Part shown: positions 4,949 to 5,501 of the stretch, in pieces
Numbering within the stretch: the first letter of the stretch is position 1
Layout of the letters: each line of letters starts with the position of its first letter
Source of the DNA: Bacillota bacterium
GTDB taxonomy: Bacteria > Bacillota > Bacilli > Thermoactinomycetales > DSM-44946
DNA length: 5,501 nucleotides
Assembly: GCA_021793745.1 (NCBI GenBank)
Contig: JAJYSD010000117.1
Location: 1-5,501, forward strand
Reading direction: 5' to 3'
Program-made: the position numbers and the translations under genes
The notes under the pieces: generated by a model
Told to the model about the DNA's origin: nothing
Database searches by the model: none
What the model saw: the letters and a program-made list of their open reading frames with translations, nothing else

Positions 4949-5501
4949 TTGGACAGCAAAAACAGGGATCCCGGCGATCTGCGGGAATGGTCCTATCGAT
5001 TTTCGTGGATTCATCTGGCCCGGCCGCTGACTTTGACGGGCACGATCTGCCCGGTGCTTGTGGGTACCGCCTTGGCGGCGAAAAAGGGGCCGATCCGACC
5101 GGATCTGTTTGCCGCCATGCTGATCGCCGCCCTTTTGGTGCAAGCGGCCACCAATCTGTTCAATGATTATTTTGACGTGCTGCACGGTCAGGACCGTCAC
5201 AAGTGGGCAGCTCCCGGAGATCCCCAATTTGGCAGCGGACCGACCCACCGCGCAATTCCTTGGGTCGCCGCTCTGATGCTGGCGGTGGCGGTGATATTGG
5301 GGGCATACCTGGCCTGGCACAGCCATGGATGGATTGTCGTTGTCGGCGCAGCCGGGATCCTGTGCGGATACGCGTATTCGGCGGGACCGCGTCCCCTGTC
5401 GTCCCTGGGGTTGGGGGAGCTGGTTGCCGCCGTTTTTCTGGGGCCGGCGGTGACCGCCATCGCCTGTTCGAACGGGACAGGCGTGCCTGTCAGCCCCTCT
5501 C
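4949..5501 (+). CDS. UbiA-family prenyltransferase, MenA-type (1,4-dihydroxy-2-naphthoate prenyltransferase-like), 3'-truncated
   Basis: 184 codons are visible from TTG 4949; the frame runs off the right edge, roughly 60% of a usual 290-310 aa protein. UbiA-family enzymes are membrane proteins that attach a polyprenyl chain to an aromatic head group; MenA makes demethylmenaquinone. Visible marks are WIHLARPLTLTGTICPVLVGT (20-40, helix 1) and the first Asp-rich, Mg-diphosphate-binding motif N72-D73-xx-D76-xxx-G80-x-D82 (NDYFDVLHGQD). Further helices lie at about 105-122 and 127-145, and G-YAYSAGPRPLSSLGLGEL (140-158) is the typical MenA-like loop into the next helix. The second Asp motif lies beyond the window. 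Between helices 2 and 3 it has GSGPTHRAIPW instead of the GIGGAIVRxG segment of B. subtilis MenA, so it may be a paralogous branch; I therefore withhold the symbol menA. It probably shares a transcript with the CopD-like gene. Confidence 0.85.
   Translation, partial: MDSKNRDPGDLREWSYRFSWIHLARPLTLTGTICPVLVGTALAAKKGPIRPDLFAAMLIAALLVQAATNLFNDYFDVLHGQDRHKWAAPGDPQFGSGPTHRAIPWVAALMLAVAVILGAYLAWHSHGWIVVVGAAGILCGYAYSAGPRPLSSLGLGELVAAVFLGPAVTAIACSNGTGVPVSPS

Noticed and set aside
4282..4959. Minus-strand open frames opposite the CopD-like gene
   Set aside because: The plus-strand frame has four clean membrane helices and family motifs; the antisense products are Arg/Pro/Thr-rich with no recognisable domain.

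Overview
The window comes from a spore-forming Bacillota chromosome. Supporting signs are a spore photoproduct lyase, strong AGGAGG-type Shine-Dalgarno sites, frequent GTG and TTG starts, and a menaquinone-type prenyltransferase. The moderately high G+C and protein style suggest a Thermoactinomycetaceae-like lineage (Planifilum, Polycladomyces, Kroppenstedtia and relatives). That placement is an inference; no sequence search was possible.

Layout from left to right. (1) The 3' portion of splB (+, about 7 N-terminal codons lie before the window) ends at a bidirectional hairpin terminator. (2) The terminator is shared with a convergent tRNA-Ala(GGC) gene (-), which has its own sigma-A-type promoter. 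(3) A minus-strand block holds a small three-helix membrane protein (first in transcription order), then a GTG-started phasin-like coiled-coil protein, then a UbiB/ABC1-family kinase-like protein with two C-terminal membrane helices. (4) A 236-base divergent gap separates this block from a small plus-strand protein with a helix-turn-helix-like fold, which is followed by a strong rho-independent terminator. (5) Next comes a compact regulatory region: two mutually exclusive small hairpins, a perfect TGTGA-N6-TCACA operator and a TATAGT -10 box. It drives a CopD-like four-helix membrane protein and, 27 bases later, a TTG-started UbiA-family prenyltransferase (MenA-type) that runs off the right edge.

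A quinone and membrane-redox theme links the right half to the UbiB-like protein, because UbiB-family proteins support isoprenoid-quinone metabolism and MenA-type enzymes prenylate the quinone head group. The most interesting signal is the Crp/Fnr-type (or Rex-type) operator. It is centred about 41.5 bases upstream of the predicted transcription start, the standard class II activator position, which suggests that the copD-like/menA-like pair is controlled by oxygen or redox state. The rest is ordinary core-genome content; I see no mobile elements, CRISPR arrays or defence genes. At least four genes start with GTG or TTG, so start sites here need Shine-Dalgarno evidence rather than the first ATG.
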